Shown here: positions 37,562 through 50,992 of the stretch, piece by piece
Layout of the letters: the number at the start of each line of letters is the position of its first letter
Numbering within the stretch: the stretch's first letter is position 1
Notes under the pieces: model-generated
Told to the model about the DNA's origin: nothing
The model's database searches: none
Seen by the model: only the letters and a program-made list of their open reading frames with translations
Program-made: the position numbers and the translations under genes
NCBI RefSeq assembly: GCF_041146395.1
Contig: NW_027182922.1
Coordinates: forward strand, 108,501 to 172,500
DNA length: 64,000 nucleotides
DNA from: Eulemur rufifrons
Taxonomy: Eukaryota; Chordata; Mammalia; Primates; Lemuridae
Reading direction: 5' to 3'

Positions 37562-39773
37562 AAACCCACGGGCCCATACCCAGAGTATGATAGAGTGGGT
37601 TCCCGGGTACAATCCCAGCCCCCTAAACTCCCCCCGCCCACCTAATGCAGACAGGGCCCGTGCGCTAAGCATAAACAATACCTTTAACAGATAACCCTAA
37701 CCCTCAACATAACACCCAACCCTGTTCCTATTTCTCCCCTTAACACGTAAACCTCACCGTGCACCTAACTTTAACCTCTTATCCTAACGTTAATGCATAA
37801 CCCATTTCCTGAGAACAACCCCATCCCATAATTCTAACCCTATTTCCTAGTCATCACTGTGACACCTAATCCCTAACCCTAATTCTAAACCGCTAACCCT
37901 AACCGTAACCCTACCTACAACCCTAACACTGACAGTAACCCTTACTTCTAACCCCAACGCTATGCCTAACAAAAACCCTAATCCTTGACCCTAACCCTTC
38001 ACCCTAACCCCTAAGCCTTACCCTATCCCTTAACCCTAATCCTAATCCTAACCATTAAACCTAACCCTAGCTCTTTTTTTTTTTTTGAGACAGAGTCTCA
38101 CTCTGTTGCCCGGGCTAGAGTGAGTGCCGTGGCGTCAGCCTAGCTCACAGCAACCTCACACTCCTGGGCTTAAGCGATCCTACTGCCTCAGCCTTCCGAG
38201 TAGCTGGGACTACAGGCATGCGCCACCATGCCTGGCTAATTTTTTGTATATATATATTTTAGTTGTCCATATAATTTCTTTCTATTTTTAGTAGAGACGG
38301 GGTCTCACTCTTGCTCAGGCTGGTCTCGAACTCCTGACCTCGAGCGATCCACCCGCCTCGGCCTCCCAGAGTGCTAGGATTACAGGCGTGAGCCACCGCG
38401 CCCGGCCCCAGGCTCTTAAAACTAACCCTAAACCTTACCCTCACGACTAGACCTAACCCTGACACTAACCTAACACCTAACCCTAACCAGAACCCCTAAA
38501 GCAAACCCTGAACCCTATCCCTAACCCTAGCAGTAAACTTTAACCCTAAACCTAAGCCCAACCGGTAACCCTAATCCTATCCTTTTACCCTAAAACTAAC
38601 CCCTAAACCTAACCCCTATACCTCACCCTAACTCTAACCCCAATCCTAATTCTAACCATACCCCTTCTTAAAACACTAACTCCTAACCGCTAACCCTAAC
38701 ACTAGCAAAAAACCCTAATCGCTAATCCCTAACCCTAACACTTAACCTTTACCCTTACCGTTAACCCTCACCCTAAATCTTAACACTGACCCTAACCTTA
38801 ACCTTTAACTCTAAGCCTAACCCTTAACCCTACAGTAAGGAAGACCCTTAATGCTAATGGGATCCCTTATCCCTAACCCTAACACTAGAGCTACAAATAA
38901 CCCTAACCTTTGATCCTTAAACCTAACCCCTAACACTTACTTTAACCCCAAACCCTAACCCTAATCCTAAGCATTAAACCTAACCCTATCTCTTAACCCT
39001 AACGCTAGCCCTTACCCTAACGCCTAGATCTAACCCTAAATCTAACCTACCGCCTAATCCTAACCTTAAGCCCTAATGCTAACTCTAACCCTGAACCCTA
39101 AACCTACCCGTAACCCTTAACACTAACCCTATCCGTGAACCTTAACCCTGACCCTAACCATTACCCGCACCCAAGCATTTAACCGTGACCCTAACCCTAA
39201 TCCTTAATGATAACCCTAACACTAAACCCTAACCCTAAGCCCAACACTTAACCCTAATCCTATCCCTTAACCCTAACCCTAATGCTAACCCCTAAACGTA
39301 ACCCTCACCGTGAGCAGTAAACCTAAACCTAACCTCTAACACAAACCATAGCACATAACTCTAACCCTAAAACTAACCCTAACCCTAACCCTAACCCTAA
39401 ACCCTAACTCTTAACCTTAACCCTAAGCGTTAACTCTCACGCTAACCTTTAATCCTAACCCTAATCCTAATCTTCAACCCTAAACCTAACACTTAACCCT
39501 AACCCTGTACCTAACCTAACACCTCATCTTAACCCTAACCGTAAACCTCAACCCTAAACCAAAGTGTAACCGTTAAACTTAAGAGTAACCTTTAACCCTA
39601 ACCCTAATCCCTACCGCTAAGCCCTCACCCTAACACTAAACTTCATCCTTCACCCTAACCATAATCCTAACCCTAAATCTAATTCTCAGACTTCTTGCTT
39701 TCTTAGAGTTTAGAAAGCCTGCAATCCTCCCATGCCATGCGTGAAAGGAGGCTCTACCACTGTGTCCTGCATG
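37562..39773 (+). repeat. Macrosatellite unit 17 (duplicate of unit 13, antisense Alu copy 4)
   Basis: 2212 bp. Same length and same private variants as unit 13, including the Alu. Confidence 0.95.
38074..38407 (-). mobile_element. Dimeric Alu SINE, strepsirrhine type, antisense copy 4
   Basis: Lies exactly 7817 bp from copy 3 and shares its CCACCATGCC variant and tail length of 13 T. It is the product of block duplication, not of a new insertion. Confidence 0.97.
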
Positions 39774-41651
39774 AAACCCACGGGCCCATACCCAGAGTAT
39801 GATAGAGTGGGTTCCCGGGTACAATCCCAGCCCCCTAAATTCCCCCCGCCCGCCTAATGCAGACAGGGCCCATGCGCTAAGCATAAACAATACCTTTAAC
39901 AGATAACCCTAACCCTGAACATAACACCCAACCCTGTTCCTATTTCTCCCCTTAACACGTAAACCTCACCGTGCGCCTAACTTTAACCTCTTATCCTAAC
40001 GTTAATGCATAACCCATCTCCTGAGAACAACCCCTATCCCATAATTCTAACCCTATATCCTTGTAATCACTGAGACACCTAATCCCTAACCCTAATTCTA
40101 AACCGCGAACCCTAACCGTAACCCTACCTACAACCCTAACACTGACAGTAACCCTTACTTCTAAACCCCAACGCTATGCCTAACAAAAACCCTAACCCTT
40201 GACCCTAACCCTTCACCCTACCCCTAAGTCTTACCCTATCCCTTAACCCTAATCCTAATCCTAACCATTAAACCTAACTCTAGCTCTTAAAGCTAACCCT
40301 AAACCTTACCCTCACGACTAGACCTAACCCTGACACTAAACTAACACCTAATCCTAACCAGAACCCCTAAAGCTAACCCTGAAGCCTATCCCTAACCCTA
40401 GCAGTAAACTTTAAGCCTAAACCTAAGCCCAACCCGTAACCCTAATCCTATCCTTTTACCCTAAAACTAACCCCTAAACCTAACCCCTATACCTCACCCT
40501 AACTCTAACCCCAATCCTAATTCTAACCATACCGCTTCATAAAACACTAACTCCTAACCGCTAACCCTAACACTAACCAAAAACCCTAATCACTAATCCC
40601 TAACCCTAACGCTTAACCTTTACCCTAACCGTTAACCCTCACCCTAAATCTTAACACTGACCCTAACCTTCACCTTTAACTCTAAGCCTAACCCTTAACC
40701 CTACAGTAAGGAAGACCCTTAATGCTAATGGGATCCCTTATCCCTAACCCTAACACTACAGCTAAAAATAACCCTAACCTTTGATCCTTAAACCTAACCC
40801 CGAACACTTACTTTAACCCCGAACCCTAACCCTAATCCTAAGCATTAAACCTAACCCTATCTCTTAACCCTAACGCTAGCCCTTACCCTAACGCCTAGAT
40901 CTAACCCTAAATCTAACCTACCGCCTAATCCTAACCTTAAGCCCTAATGCTAACTCTAAACCTGAACCCTAAACCTACCTGTAACCCTTAACACTAACCC
41001 TATCCGTGAACCTTAACCCTGACCCTAACCATTACCCGCACCCAAGCATTTAACCCTGACCCTACCCCTAATCCTTAATGATAACCCTAAAACTAAACCC
41101 TAACCCTAAGCTCAACACTTAACCCTAATCCTATCCCTTAACCCTAACCATAACCCTAATGCTAACCCCTAAACGTAATCCTAACCGCCACCAGTAAACC
41201 TAACCCTAACCTCTAACACAAACGATAGCACATAACTCTAACCCTAAAACTAACCCTAACCCTAACCCTAACCCTAAACCCTAACTCTTAACCTTAACCC
41301 TAAGCGTTAACTCTCACGCTAACCTTTAATCCTAACCCTAATCCTAATCTTCAAACCAAAACCTAACACTTAACCCTAACCCTGTACCTAACCCTAACCC
41401 CTCATCTTAACCCGAACCGTAAACCTCAACCCTAAACCAAAGTGTAACCGTTAAACCTAAGAGTAACATTTAACCCTAACCCTAAGCCCTAACTCTAAGC
41501 CCTCACCCTAACACTAAACTTCATCCTTAACCCTAACCAGAATCCTAACCCTAAATCTAATTCTCAGACTTCTTGCTTTCTTAGAGTTTAGAAAGCCTGC
41601 AATCCTCCCATGCCATGTGTGAAAAGAGGCTCTACCACTGTGTCATGCATG
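39774..41651 (+). repeat. Macrosatellite unit 18 (duplicate of unit 14)
   Basis: 1878 bp. Matches unit 14 including ACCGCGAACC and CTACCCCTAAGTC. It differs at CTTCACCTTT (40668-40677). Confidence 0.93.
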
Positions 41652-43501
41652 AAACCCACGGGCCCATACCCAGAGTATGATAGAGTGGGTTCCCGGGTAC
41701 AATCCCAGCCCCTGAAACTCCCCCCGCCCGCCTAATGCAGACAGGGCCCGTGCGCTAAGCATAAACAATACCTTTAACAGATACCCTAACCCTGAACATA
41801 ACACCCAACCCTGTTCCTATTTCTCCCCTTAACACGTAAACCTCACCGTGCCCTAACTTTAAACTCTTATCCTAAGGTTAATGGATAACCCATTTCCTTA
41901 GAACAACCCCTATCCCATAATTCTAACCCTATATCCTAGTCATCACTGTGACACCTAATCGCTAACCCTAATTCTAAACTGCTAACCCTAACCGTAACCC
42001 TACCGACAACCCTAACACTGACAGTAAACCTAACTTCTAACCGCAACGATATGCCTAACAAAAACCCTAACCCTTGACCCTAAACCCTAAGCCTTACGCT
42101 AACCCTTAATCCTAATCCTAACCATTAAACCTAACCCTAGCTCTTAAAGCTAACCCTAAACCTTACCCTCACGACTAGACCTAACCCTGACACTAACCTA
42201 ACACCTAACCCTAACCAGAACCCCTAAAGCTAAGCCTGAACCCTATCCCTACCCTAGCAGTAAACTTTAACCCTAAACCTAAGCCCAACCCGTAACCCTA
42301 ATCCTATCCTTTTACCCTAAAACTAACCCCTAAACCTAAACCCTATACCTCACCCTAACTCTAACCCCAATCCTAATTGTAACCATACCCGTTCATAAAA
42401 CACTAACTCCTAACCGATAACCCTAACACTAACCAAAAACCCTAATCACTAATCCCTAACCCTAACGCTTAACCTTTACCCTAACCATTAACCCTCACCC
42501 TAATTCTTAACACTGACCGTAACCTTAACCTTTAACTCTAAGCCTTACCCTTAACCCTACAGTAAGGAAGACCCTTAATGCTAATGGGATCCCTTATCCC
42601 TAACCCTAACACTACAGCTAAAAATAACCCTAACCTTTGATCCTTAAAACTAACCCCTAACACTTACTTTAACCGCAAACCCTAACCCTAATCCTAAGCA
42701 TTAAACCTAACCCTATCTCTTAACCCTAACGCTAGCCCTTACACTAACGCCTAGATCTAACCCGAATTCTAACCTACCGCCTTATCCTAACCTTAAGCCC
42801 TAATGCTAACTCTAACCCTGAACCCTAAACCTACCTGTAACCCTTAACACTAACCCTAACCGTGAACCTTAACCCTGACCCTAACCATTACCCGCACCCA
42901 AGCATTTAACCCTGACCCTACCCCTAATCCTTAATGATAACCCTAACACTAAACCCTAACCCTAAGCCCAACACTTAAACCTAATCCTATCCATTAAACC
43001 TAACCCTAATGCTAACCCCGAAACGTAACCCTCACCGTCACCAGTAAACCTAACCCTAACCTCTAACACAAACCATAGCACATAACTCTAACCCTAAAAC
43101 TAACACTAACCCTAAACCTAACCCTAAACCCTAACTCTTAACCTTAACCCTAAGCGTTAACTCTCACGCTAACCTTTAGTCCCAACCCTAATCTTAATCT
43201 TCAACCCTAAACCTAACACTTAACCTTAACCCTGTACCTAACCCTAACCCCTCATCTGAACCCTAACCGTAAACCTCAACCCTAAAACAAAGTGTAACCT
43301 TTAAACCTAAGAGTAACATTTAACCCTAACCCTAAGCCCTAACCCTAAGCCCTCACCCTAACACTAAAGTTCATCCTTAACCCTAACCAGAATCCTAAGC
43401 CTAAATCTAATTCTCAGACTAATTGCTTTCTTAGAGTTTAGAAAGCCTGCAATCCTCCCATGCCATGCGTGAAAGGAGGCTCTACCTCTGTGTCCTGCAT
43501 G
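41652..43501 (+). repeat. Macrosatellite unit 19 (duplicate of unit 15, then diverging)
   Basis: 1850 bp. Follows unit 15 to 42978 and then departs (CTTAAACCTAATCC, CCATTAAACC, CCCCGAAACG). The same nonsense change in the core frame is present at 41643-41645. Confidence 0.93.
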
Positions 43502-45359
43502 AAACCCACGGGCCCATACCCAGAGTATGATAGAGTGGGTTCCCGGGTACAATCCCAGCTCCCTAAACTCCCCCCGCCCGCCTAATGCAGACAGGGCCCG
43601 TGCGCTAAGCATAAACAATACCTTTAACAGATAACCCTAACCCTGAACATAACACCCAACCCTGTTCCTATTTCTCCCCTTAACACGTAAACCTCACCGT
43701 GCGCCTAACTTTAACCTCTTATCCTAACGTTAATGCATAACCCATTTCCTGAGAACAACCCCTATCCCATAATTCTAACCCTATCTCCTAGTCATCACTG
43801 GAACACCTAATCCCTAACCCTAATTCTAAACCGCTAACCCTAACCGTAACCCTACCTACAACCTTAACACTGACAGTAACCCTTACTTCTAACCCCAACG
43901 CTATGTCTATCAAAAACATTAACCCTTCACCCTAACCCCTAAGCCTTACCCTAACCCTTAACCCTAATCCTAATCCTAACCATTAAACGTAACCCTAGAT
44001 CTTAAAGCTAACCCTAAACCTTACCCTCACGACTAGACCTAACCCTGACACTAACCTAACACCTAACCCTTACCAGAACCCCTAAAGCTAACCCTGAACC
44101 CTATCCCTAAACCCAACAGTAAACTTTAAACCTAAACCTAAGCCCAACCCGTAACCCTAATCCTATCCTTTTACCCTAAAGCTAACCCCTAAACCTAACC
44201 CCTATACCTCACCCTAACTCTAACCCCAATCCTAATTCTAACCATACCCCTTCATAAAACACTAACTCCTAACCGCTAACCCTAACACTAACCAAAAACC
44301 CTAATCACTAATCCCTAACCCTAACGCTTAACCTTTACCCTAACCGTTAACCCTCACCCTAAATCTTAACACTGACCCTAACCTTCACCTTTACCTCTAA
44401 GCCTAACCCTTAACCCTACAGTAAGGAAGACCCTTAATGCTAATGGGACCCCTTATCCCTAACCCTAACACTACAGCTAAAAATAACCCTAACCTTTGAT
44501 CCTTAAACCTAACCCCTAACACTTACTTTAACCCCAAACCCTAACCCTAATCCTAAGCATTAAACCTAACCCTATCTCTTAACCCTAACGCTAGCCCTTA
44601 ACCTAACGCCTAGATCTAACCCTAAATCTAACCTACCGCCTAATCCTAACCTTAAGCCCTAATGCTAACTCTAACACTGAACCCTAAACCTACCCGTAAC
44701 CCTTAACACTAACCCTATCCGTGAACCTTAACCCAGACCCTTACCATTACCCGCACCCAAGCATTTAACCCTGAACCTAACCCTAATCCTTAATGATAAC
44801 CCTAACACTAAACCCTAACCCTAAGCCCAACACTTAACCCTAATCCTATCCCTTAACCCTAACCCTAATGCTAACCCCTAAACGTAACCCTCACCGTGAC
44901 CAGTAAACCTAACCCTAATCTCTAACACAAACCATAGCACATAACTCTAACCCTAAAACTAACCCTAACCCTAACCCTAACCTTAAACCCTAACTCTTAA
45001 CCTTAACACTAAGCGTTAACTCTCACGCTAACCTTTAATCCTAACCCTAATCCTAATCTTCAACCCTAAACCTAACACTTAACCCTAACCCTGTACCTAA
45101 CCTAACACCTCATCTTAACCCTAACCGTAAACCTCAACCCTAAACCAAAGTGTAACCGTTAAACTTAAGAATAACCTTTAACACTAACCCTAATCCCTAA
45201 CCATAAGCGCTCACCCTAACACTAAACTTCATCCTTAACCCTAACCATAATCCTAACCCTAAATCTAATTCTCAGACTTCTTGCTTTCTTAGAGTTTAGA
45301 AAGCCTGCAAACCTCCCATGCCATGCGTGAAAGGAGGCTCTACCACTGTGTCCTGTATG
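43502..45359 (+). repeat. Macrosatellite unit 20
   Basis: 1858 bp. Diverged from both flanking blocks, for example ATGTCTATCAAAAACATT at 43903 and GGGACCCC in place of the BamHI site at 44447. Confidence 0.93.
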
Positions 45360-47237
45360 AAACCCACGGGCCCATACCCAGAGTATGATAGAGTGGGTTC
45401 CCGGGTACAATCCCAGCCCCCTAAACTCTCCCCGCCCGCCTAATGCAGACAGGGCCCATGTGCTCAGCATAAACAATACCTTTAACAGGTAACCCTAACC
45501 CTGAACATAAAACCCAACTCTGTTCCTATTTCTCCCCTTAACACGTAAACCTCACCGTTCGCCTAACTTTAACATCTTATCCTAACGTTAATGCATAACC
45601 CATTTCCTGAGAACAACCCCTATCCCATAATTCTAACCCTATCTCCTAGTCATCACTGTGACACCTAATCACTAACCCTAATTCTAAACCGCAAACCCTA
45701 ACCGTAACCCTACCTACAACCCTAACACTGACAGTAACCCTTACTTCTAACCCCAACGCTATGCCTAACAAAAACCCTAACCCTTGACCCTAACCCTTCA
45801 CCCTAACCCTTAAGCCTTACCCTAACCCTTAACCCTAATCCTAATCCTAACCATTAAACCTAACCCTAGCTCTTAAAGCTAACCCTAAACCTTACCCTCA
45901 CGACTAGACCTAACCCTGACACTAACCTAACACCTAACCCTAACCAGAACCCCTAAAGCTAACCCTGAACCCTATCCCTAACCCTAGCAGTAAACTTTAA
46001 CCCTAAACCTAAGCCCAACCCGTAACCCTAATCCTATCCTTTTACCCTAAAACTAACCCCTAAACCTAACCCCTATACCTCACCCTAACTCTAACCCCAA
46101 TCCTAATTCTAACCATACCCCTTCATAAAACACTAACTCCTAACCGCTAACCCTAACACTAACCAAAAACCCTAATCACTAATCCCCAACCCTAACGCTT
46201 AACCTTTACCCTAACCGTTAATCCTCACCCTAAATCTTAACACTGACCCTATCCTTAAGCTTTACCTCTAAGGCTAACCCATAACCCTACAGTAAGGAAG
46301 ACCCTTAATGCTAATGGGATCCCTTATCCCTAACCCTAACACTACAGCTAAAAATAACCCTAACCTTTGATCCTTAAACCTAACCCCGAACACTTACTTT
46401 AACCCCAAACCCTAACCGTAATCCTAAGCATTAAACCTAACCCTATCTCTTAACCCTAACGCTAGCCCTTACCCTAACGCCTAGATCTAACCCTAAATCT
46501 AACCTACCACCTAATCGTAACCTTAAGCCCTAATGCTAACTCTAACCCTGAACCCTAAACCTACCCGTAACCCTTAACACTAACCCTATCCGTGAACCTT
46601 AACCCTGACCCTAACCATTACCCGCACCCAAGCATTTAACCCTGACCCTAACCCTAATCCTTAATGATAACCCTAACACTAAACCCTAACCCTAAGCCCA
46701 ACACTTAACCCTAATCCTATCCCTTAACCCTAACCCTAACCCTAATGCTATCCCCTAAACGTAACCCTAACCGTCACCAGTAAACCTAACCCTAACCTCT
46801 AACACAAACCATAGCACATAACTCTAACCCTAAAACTAACCCTAACCCTAACCCTAATCCCAAACCCTAACTCTTAACCTTAACCCTAAGCGTTAACTCT
46901 CACGCTAACCTTTAATCCTCACCCTAATCCTAATCTTCAAACCTAAACCTAACACTTAACCCTAACCCTGTACCTAACCCTAACTCCTCATCTTAACCCT
47001 AACAGTAAACCTCAACCCTAAACCGAAGTGTAACCGTTAAACCTAAGAGTAACCTTTACCCCTAACCCTAATCCCTATCCCTAAACCCTCACCCTAACAC
47101 CAAACTTCATCCTTAACCCTGACCAGAATCCTAACCCTAAATCTAATTCTCAGACTTCTTGCTTTCTTAGAGTTTAGAAAGCCTGCAATCCTCCCATGCC
47201 ATGCGTGAAAGGAGGCTCTACCACTGTGTCCTGCATG
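45360..47237 (+). repeat. Macrosatellite unit 21
   Basis: 1878 bp. Its left part is ordinary. From about 46180 it carries the markers of the homogenised block (AATCCCCAACCC, CTTAAGCTTTACCTC). Confidence 0.93.
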
Positions 47238-49115
47238 AAACCCACGGGCCCATACCCAGAGTATGATAGAGTGGGTTCCCGGGTACAATCCCAGCCCCCT
47301 AAACTCCCCCCGCCCGCCTAATGCAGACAGGGCCCGTGCGCTAAGCATAAACAATACCTTTAACAGATAACCCTAACCCTGAACATAACACCCAACCCTG
47401 TTCCTATTTCTCCCCTTAACACGTAAACCTCACCATGCGCCTAACTTTAACCTCTTATCCTAACGTTAATGCATAACCCATTTCCTGAGAACAACCCCTA
47501 TCCCATAATTCTAACCCTGTCTCTTAGTCATCACTGTGACACCTAATCACTAACCCTAATTCTAAACCGCTAACCCTAACCGTAACCCTACCTACAACCC
47601 TAACACTGACAGTAACCCTTACTTCTAACCCCAACGCTATGCCTAACAAAAACCCTAACCCTTGACCCTAACCCTTCACCCTAACCCCTAAGCCTTACCC
47701 TATCCCTTAACCCTAATCCTAATCCTAACCATTAAACCTAACCCTAGCTCTTAAAGCTAACCCTAAACCTTACCCTCACGACTAGACCTAACCCTGACAC
47801 TAACCTAACACCTAATCCTAACCAGAACCCCTAAAGCTAACCCTGAACCCTATCCCTAACCCTAGCAGTAAACTTTAACCCTAAACCTAAGCCCAACCCG
47901 TAACCCTAATCCTATCCTTTTACCCTAAAACTAACCCCTAAACCTAACCCCTATACCTCACCCTAACTCTAACCCCAATCCTAATTCTAACCATACCCCT
48001 TCATAAAACACTAACTCCTAACCGCTAACCCTAACACTAACCAAAAACCCTAATCACTAATCCCCAACCCTAACGCTTAACCTTTACCCTAACCGTTAAT
48101 CCTCACCCTAAATCTTAACACTGACCCTATCCTTAAGCTTTACCTCTAAGGCTAACCCATAACCCTACAGTAAGGAAGACCCTTAATGCTAATGGGATCC
48201 CTTATCCCTAACCCTAACACTACAGCTAAAAATAACCCTAACCTTTGATCCTTAAACCTAACCCCGAACACTTACTTTAACCCCAAACCCTAACCGTAAT
48301 CCTAAGCATTAAACCTAACCCTATCTCTTAACCCTAACGCTAGCCCTTACCCTAACGCCTAGATCTAACCCTAAATCTAACCTACCACCTAATCGTAACC
48401 TTAAGCCCTAATGCTAACTCTAACCCTGAACCCTAAACCTACCCGTAACCCTTAACACTAACCCTATCCGTGAACCTTAACCCTGACCCTAACCATTACC
48501 CGCACCCAAGCATTTAACCCTGACCCTAACCCTAATCCTTAATGATAACCCTAACACTAAACCCTAACCCTAAGCCCAACACTTAACCCTAATCCTATCC
48601 CTTAACCCTAACCCTAACCCTAATGCTATCCCCTAAACGTAACCCTAACCGTCACCAGTAAACCTAACCCTAACCTCTAACACAAACCATAGCACATAAC
48701 TCTAACCCTAAAACTAACCCTAACCCTAACCCTAATCCCAAACCCTAACTCTTAACCTTAACCCTAAGCGTTAACTCTCACGCTAACCTTTAATTCTCAC
48801 CCTAATCCTAATCTTCAAACCTAAACCTAACACTTAACCCTAACCCTGTACCTAACCCTAACTCCTCATCTTAACCCTAAACGTAAACCTCAACCCTAAA
48901 CCGAAGTGTAACCGTTAAACCTAAGAGTAACCTTTACCCCTAACCCTAATCCCTATCCCTAAACCCTCACCCTAACACTAAACTTCATCCTTAACGCTGA
49001 CCAGAATCCTAACCCTAAATCTAATTCTCAGACTTCTTGCTTTCTTAGAGTTTAGAAAGCCTGCAATCCTCCCATGCCATGCGTGAAAGGAGGCTCTACC
49101 ACTGTGTCCTGCATG
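47238..49115 (+). repeat. Macrosatellite unit 22
   Basis: 1878 bp. Homogenised block. Shares AATCGTAACCTTAAG with units 21 and 26 but not with 23-25. Confidence 0.93.
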
Positions 49116-50992
49116 AAACCCACGGGCCCATACCCAGAGTATGATAGAGTGGGTTCCCGGGTACAATCCCAGCCCCCTAAACTCCCCCCGCCCGCCTAAT
49201 GCAGACAGGGCCCGTGCGCTAAGCATAACCAATACCTTTAACAGATAACCCTAACCCTTAACATAACACCCAACCCTGTTCCTATTTCTCCCCTTCACAC
49301 GTAAACCTCACCATGCGCCTAACTTTAACCTCTTATCCTAACGTTAATGCATAATCCATTTCCTGAGAACAACCCCTATCCCATAATTCTAACCCTGTCT
49401 CCTAGTCATCACTGTGACACCTAATCCCTAACCCTAATTCTAAACGGCTAACCCTAACCGGAACCCTACCTACAACCCTAACACTGACAGTAACCCTTAC
49501 TTCTAACCCCAACGCTATGCCTAACAAAAACCCTAACCCTTCACCCTAACCCTTCACCCTAACCCCTAAGCCTTACCCTAACCCTTAACCCTAATCCTAA
49601 TCCTAACCATTAAACCTAACCCTAGCTCTTAAAGCTAACCCTAAACCTTACCCTCACGACTAGACCTAACCCTGACACTAACCTAACACCTAACCCTAAC
49701 CAGAACCCCTAAAGCTAACCCTGAACCCTATCCCTAACCCTAGCAGTAAACTTTAACCCTAAACCTAAGCCCAACCCGTAACCCTAATCCTATCCTTTTA
49801 CCCTAAAACTAACCCCTAAACCTAACCCCTATACCTCACCCTAACTCTAACCCCAATCCTAATTCTAACCATACCCCTTCATAAAACACTAACTCCTAAC
49901 CGCTAACCCTAACACTAACCAAAAACCCTAATCACTAATCCCCAACCCTAACGCTTAACCTTTACCCTAACCGTTAATCCTCACCCTAAATCTTAACACT
50001 GACCCTATCCTTAAGCTTTACCTCTAAGGCTAACCCATAACCCTACAGTAAGGAAGACCCTTAATGCTAATGGGATCCCTTATCCCTAACCCTAACACTA
50101 CAGCTAAAAATAACCCTAACCTTTGATCCTTAAACCTAACCCCGAACACTTACTTTAACCCCAAACCCTAACCGTAATCCTAAGCATTAAACCTAACCCT
50201 ATCTCTTAACCCTAACGCTAGCCCTTACCCTAACGCCTAGATCTAACCCTAAATCTAACCTACCACCTAATCTTAACTTAAGACCTAATGCTAACTCTAA
50301 CCCTGAACCCTAAACCTACCCGTAACCCTTAACACTAACCCTATCCGTGAACCTTAACCCTGACCCTAACCATTACCCGCACCCAAGCATTTAACCCTGA
50401 CCCTAACCCTAATCCTTAATGATAACCCTAACACTAAACCCTAACCCTAAGCCCAACACTTAACCCTAATCCTATCCCTTAACCCTAACCCTAACCCTAA
50501 TGCTATCCCCTAAACGTAACCCTAACCGTCACCAGTAAACCTAACCCTAACCTCTAACACAAACCATAGCACATAACTCTAACCCTAAAACTAACCCTAA
50601 CCCTAACCCTAATCCCAAACCCTAACTCTTAACCTTAACCCTAAGCGTTAACTCTCACGCTAACCTTTAATTCTCACCCTAATCCTAATCTTCAAACCTA
50701 AACCTAACACTTAACCCTAACCCTGTACCTAACCCTAACTCCTCATCTTAACCCTAACCGTAAACCTCAACCCTAAACCGAAGTGTAACCGTTAAACCTA
50801 AGAGTAACCTTTACCCCTAACCCTAATCCCTATCCCTAAACCCTCACCCTAACACTAAACTTCATCCTTAACGCTGACCAGAATCCTAACCCTAAATCTA
50901 ATTCTCAGACTTCTTGCTTTCTTAGAGTTTAGAAAGCCTGCAATCCTCCCATGCCATGCGTGAAAGGAGGCTCTACCACTGTGTCCTGCATG
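49116..50992 (+). repeat. Macrosatellite unit 23
   Basis: 1877 bp. Private AAACGGCTAACC and ACCGGAACCC near 49442. Carries TAATCTTAACTTAAGACC, shared with units 24 and 25. Confidence 0.93.

Larger units (their letters stand above)
27226..42978 (+). repeat. Tandem duplication of a four-unit block, period 7817 bp
   Basis: Copy A runs about 27226-35042, copy B about 35043-42859, and matching wording continues to 42978. Equivalent cores, the Alu, the nonsense change and many private variants all recur at +7817. I found one clear pair of differences (32851-32860 against 40668-40677). The left limit is set by TATCCG against AACCG at 27225/35042. Confidence 0.9.
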
